Assembly (NCBI GenBank): GCA_035633115.1
Contig: DASQFN010000079.1
Coordinates: 206,048 to 270,047, forward strand
Direction: 5' to 3'
DNA length: 64,000 nucleotides
From: Gemmatimonadaceae bacterium
GTDB lineage: Bacteria; Gemmatimonadota; Gemmatimonadetes; Gemmatimonadales; Gemmatimonadaceae
Position 1 is the stretch's first letter. Each line of letters begins with the position of its first letter. The position numbers and the translations under genes were made by a program. The notes beneath the pieces were generated by a model. The model had not been told where the DNA came from. It made no database searches and worked only from the letters and a program-made list of their open reading frames with translations. Shown here one piece after another: positions 61,613 through 64,000 of this stretch.

Positions 61613-62509
61613 TTACTTTGCGACCCGTAGTGTGACAGGTCCTTTGAATGATCGAACAGTGACGCGCGCGCCGCCATTGCCATTCATCATCACCAGCTCC
61701 GACCCCCGGCCGTATCGCCCCTTCACCGGCCGCGCGAAGTTGAGCTCGTTAGAGATCGTCCCCGCAATGGACGCAACCTCGAAATCGGCACCCGAGCGTC
61801 TCGGGATGGCGATGTCGAGCGCCCCGCTGTGAGTGTTGAAGTCGATCGCCGCCGCCCGCTGAATGTCACCGTTGAAGCGAATGGATCCGGTAACGGTCTC
61901 GACCTTCGCACGCTCGAACTTCGCGTTCCCCTCAGCCGGCACTGAATTGACGATGATTCCGCCGCTCACTGTGGAGATTGACACGTCGGCGCTCGAGCCG
62001 TTGAACGTCACAGTGCCGCTCGCGCTTTTCGCGCGCAGCCAGCCCGGCTTCCCGTTCACCTCGATGTCGCCGTCTATTGCCTCGGCATTCAACTCGGCCG
62101 GATTGCCCGATACACGGATCTTCCCTCCAACGACGTACAAGTCGAGCTCTCCGGTCACCCCGGAGACATCGATCTCCGCGGTTGCCGTCTTCACCCACAC
62201 CTTGGCGCGCGCCGGAACCATCACCTCGAGCCGACTCGGCTGCGGATTACGATCGTTTGGCGTCTCAACCATCATCTTCATTCCGCGCGGACCGCCGCCC
62301 ATGAAAACCTTGTCGCCCTTGGGAAGCGCCGCGCGAAGCGACACGGAGTCGCGGTTCCATCCGGTGACACGGACGCTGCCGACGAGGTTGGTGATCCGGA
62401 CCGCTCCGTCGGCATCGAGCCGCAGTCCGCGCTCGACTTTCCCCTGCGATTGCGCGCCGGAGGCAAACCCTGAAGCGAGAGCCAGGCCGAAGAGAGCCCT
62501 GCGAATCAT
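61613..62509 (-). CDS. DUF4097-family beta-helix protein
   Basis: The 298-residue secreted protein (signal ending near GAQSQG) is a right-handed beta-structure protein of the DUF4097/adhesin type. It has repeated VSGVTGELDLYVVGGKIRVSG, GDIEVNGKPGWLRAKSASG and SGGIIVNSVPAEG units. It begins two bases after the anti-sigma gene, so it is likely in the sigma-factor operon. The family often appears next to ECF sigma/anti-sigma pairs as an envelope-stress or adhesion component. Confidence 0.88.
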   Translation of the reverse strand: MIRRALFGLALASGFASGAQSQGKVERGLRLDADGAVRITNLVGSVRVTGWNRDSVSLRAALPKGDKVFMGGGPRGMKMMVETPNDRNPQPSRLEVMVPARAKVWVKTATAEIDVSGVTGELDLYVVGGKIRVSGNPAELNAEAIDGDIEVNGKPGWLRAKSASGTVTFNGSSADVSISTVSGGIIVNSVPAEGNAKFERAKVETVTGSIRFNGDIQRAAAIDFNTHSGALDIAIPRRSGADFEVASIAGTISNELNFARPVKGRYGRGSELVMMNGNGGARVTVRSFKGPVTLRVAK

Positions 62510-62511
62510 CG

Positions 62512-63132
62512 TCAGCCTCGCGCCATCTCGGTCGTGCGCTTCAGAAGATCCACCTTCTGCTCGTACGAATTGGCGAGCATCTGAATGAGAGTGCGATTGG
62601 CCGGATCGGCTGCAAGAGCGTTGCGGGCTTCGAGTATCGCCGCATCGATCACCTTGATGCTCTCGCGCAGCTTTGCAATCGTCTCGGGTGAGAGGGACCC
62701 CTCGCTTGACTCCAGTGTGGCCGTGAGATCGTTCACCGCTCGCAGATAGTCACTCTCGACGAGAGTGAATTGCGCCAGCGACGCGGGACCGTTGCTGTCA
62801 GCCGTAACCGCAGCAATACGCGGCTGTGCTGACACTGTAACTGCTGATTCTCCGCGACGGTTGAGAGCGACTGCTGTAATCGCGGACGAACCAGCGACAA
62901 GCAGCAAAGCCGCGGCCGCCAGGAACATCGGCCGCTGCCAGAATGCGATGCGAGCGGGCCGTTTTGCCTCCAGCTCACTCACTTCCTCGCCCCGGCCAGG
63001 GCCACCACTCGCGTCGATCTCCGCGCGGATCTTTGCCCACGCATCCGCCGGCGGCTCGATGTTCCGTGGCAGAGCCGCAACATCCTTCATCAGGTCGCGA
63101 AGCTTCGCTTCGTCTATCGTATCGTCTGTCAT
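62512..63132 (-). CDS. Anti-sigma factor (RskA-like)
   Basis: The 206-residue protein has a cytoplasmic N-terminus, one membrane helix (FWQRPMFLAAAALLLVAGSSAITAVAL) and a C-terminal helical extracytoplasmic part. There is no Zn-binding HxxxC motif, so the zinc anti-sigma (ZAS) motif is missing or replaced. It overlaps the sigma factor stop by four bases, the usual pair arrangement. Confidence 0.75.
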   Translation of the reverse strand: MTDDTIDEAKLRDLMKDVAALPRNIEPPADAWAKIRAEIDASGGPGRGEEVSELEAKRPARIAFWQRPMFLAAAALLLVAGSSAITAVALNRRGESAVTVSAQPRIAAVTADSNGPASLAQFTLVESDYLRAVNDLTATLESSEGSLSPETIAKLRESIKVIDAAILEARNALAADPANRTLIQMLANSYEQKVDLLKRTTEMARG

Positions 63133-63731
63133 TTGTTCAATGCCTGTATGAGAAGCTTGTGCGCGCGATGGACCTGCGCTTTTACCGTTCCGACTGCGAC
63201 GCCGAGCTGAGCCGCGATCTCCTTGTGCTGATACCCCTCGATGTCGTGCAGGACGAACGCCGTCCGCGCGCCGGCGGGGAGTCGCGCAATTGCCCGCTCC
63301 AGATCGATCCTCAAATCCGGCGAATCACCTGGAGAGAACGCCCCTATCTGACTCGTGTCCTCCATGGGAAGTACCCGCGCGATGCGACGCTTGTCGCTCC
63401 GCGCGTTCTCCAGCATTGCGTTCACGGCGAGTCGGTGCAGCCACGACGAGAATGCTGATTCGCCCCGGAACTTTCCGAGATTCTTCCACGCGCGGACGAA
63501 TACGTCCTGCATCAGCTCGGTTGCCGCCGTCTGCTCACCACCCATGAGCCGGAGGCAGAGAGCGTAGACTCTGCCCGAGTGCTCGTTGTAGATGAGCTCG
63601 AAGGCATCGACGTCGCCATTCTGCGCGCGTCCGACGAGAGCCGCGCTGGACTCGCTACCCTTTGATTCGTTACCGCTCCATTCGGACTGCAACGAAATCG
63701 TCGATTTCCTCACCGCAGAGTGTCGGGTCAT
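63129..63731 (-). CDS. ECF RNA polymerase sigma factor
   Basis: The 200-residue protein has the sigma-70 regions 2 (GDVDAFELIYNEHSGRVYALCL, TELMQDVFVRAWKNLGKFRG) and 4 (RTAFVLHDIEGYQHKEIAAQL) linked by a short loop, with no region 1 or 3, the ECF layout. It heads the minus-strand sigma/anti-sigma/DUF4097 operon. A kinase gene starts divergently about 14 bases away. Confidence 0.93.
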   Translation of the reverse strand: MTRHSAVRKSTISLQSEWSGNESKGSESSAALVGRAQNGDVDAFELIYNEHSGRVYALCLRLMGGEQTAATELMQDVFVRAWKNLGKFRGESAFSSWLHRLAVNAMLENARSDKRRIARVLPMEDTSQIGAFSPGDSPDLRIDLERAIARLPAGARTAFVLHDIEGYQHKEIAAQLGVAVGTVKAQVHRAHKLLIQALNK

Positions 63732-63744
63732 TCGCTTTCAAGCT

Positions 63745-64000
63745 ATGATGCCGGTCGAAAGCCCGGGGTTTAAATTAGCCCGGCTAACCCGACGGAGCCG
63801 CAGCCTGAAAGATTTGCGCGAACAGCTCCAGCAGACGCTTGGCGGTGCCTACACCCTCGAGCGCGAGCTCGGAGGCGGGGCGATGTCACGGGTGTTTGTT
63901 GCCGAGGAAACGACACTCGAGCGGAAGGTCGTCATCAAAGTGCTGCCGCCCGAGCTTGCCGCCGCCGTCAACCTCGAACGGTTCAAGCGCGAGATCCAGC
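63745..64000 (+). CDS. Ser/Thr protein kinase, N-terminal fragment
   Basis: The gene runs off the right edge. Its start could be the ATG at 63745, the CTG at 63805 or the TTG at 63814; the kinase domain begins near QQTLGGAYTLEREL, with the glycine loop GGGAMSRVFVAEE and the lysine in VVIKVLPPE. The text matches the Gemmatimonadota kinase type also seen at 36933. Nothing can be said about the C-terminal part. Confidence 0.85.
   Translation, partial: MMPVESPGFKLARLTRRSRSLKDLREQLQQTLGGAYTLERELGGGAMSRVFVAEETTLERKVVIKVLPPELAAAVNLERFKREIQ

Overview
The window reads as a chromosomal segment of a GC-rich, Gram-negative-envelope bacterium, most likely a member of the Gemmatimonadota. This rests on recognised protein types, not on a marker gene: Ser/Thr kinases fused to a TolB-like domain and TPRs, many small secreted lipoproteins, DUF5916-type outer-membrane proteins, DUF4097 proteins next to an ECF sigma/anti-sigma pair, and frequent GTG/TTG starts. 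Genes are dense on both strands. I saw no rRNA, tRNA, CRISPR array, prophage or transposase.

Layout. 190-2830: multicopper oxidase plus a diheme cytochrome c lipoprotein built from two tandem repeats. 2912-7727: ThpR, several lipoproteins (one with a glycine zipper) with hairpin terminators, and an FHA-domain membrane protein. 7711-14573: a divergent SUF iron-sulfur assembly locus, sufB-sufC-sufD on the minus strand and Rieske ferredoxin-sufS-sufU on the plus strand, with a membrane-protein/Xre-regulator pair inserted before sufU. 14629-25506: a large exported protein, a MOT1-type molybdate/sulfate transporter, a NatAB-like ABC exporter, a bacilliredoxin, signal peptidase I beside a SWIB-domain protein, endonuclease IV and an outer-membrane barrel.

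25573-32018 is the most striking region: P5C dehydrogenase, full-length cyanophycin synthetase, a second CphA-related protein that keeps the N-terminal domain but lacks the ATP-grasp and the Mur-ligase P-loop, and cyanophycinase, all tightly packed on one strand. Together they could make the Asp/Arg storage polymer, start its breakdown, and oxidise the P5C formed when arginine is used. 32060-32793 is a vapBC toxin-antitoxin pair with a palindrome over the antitoxin start codon.

32826-41696 holds a GNAT acetyltransferase, an exported amidohydrolase, a CPBP protease, an HXXEE protein, a TPR kinase, a cysteine desulfurase-like enzyme, a creatininase-family hydrolase and a GlsB-type stress protein. 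41796-46950 has two outer-membrane proteins and a second ABC-2 exporter. 47010-48581 encodes a Fic protein whose promoter and first codons carry four copies of a 16-bp repeat at 30/50/30-bp spacing. 48895-55915 has arfB and a complete tetR-tolC-adaptor-RND efflux operon. The right end has a PAQT-repeat envelope protein, a CBM9/DUF5916 outer-membrane protein, a sigma/anti-sigma/DUF4097 operon and the start of another Ser/Thr kinase.

Long imperfect inverted repeats occur between genes (9919-10038, 17555-17641, 20006-20047, 60349-60461) and suggest families of small palindromic elements.
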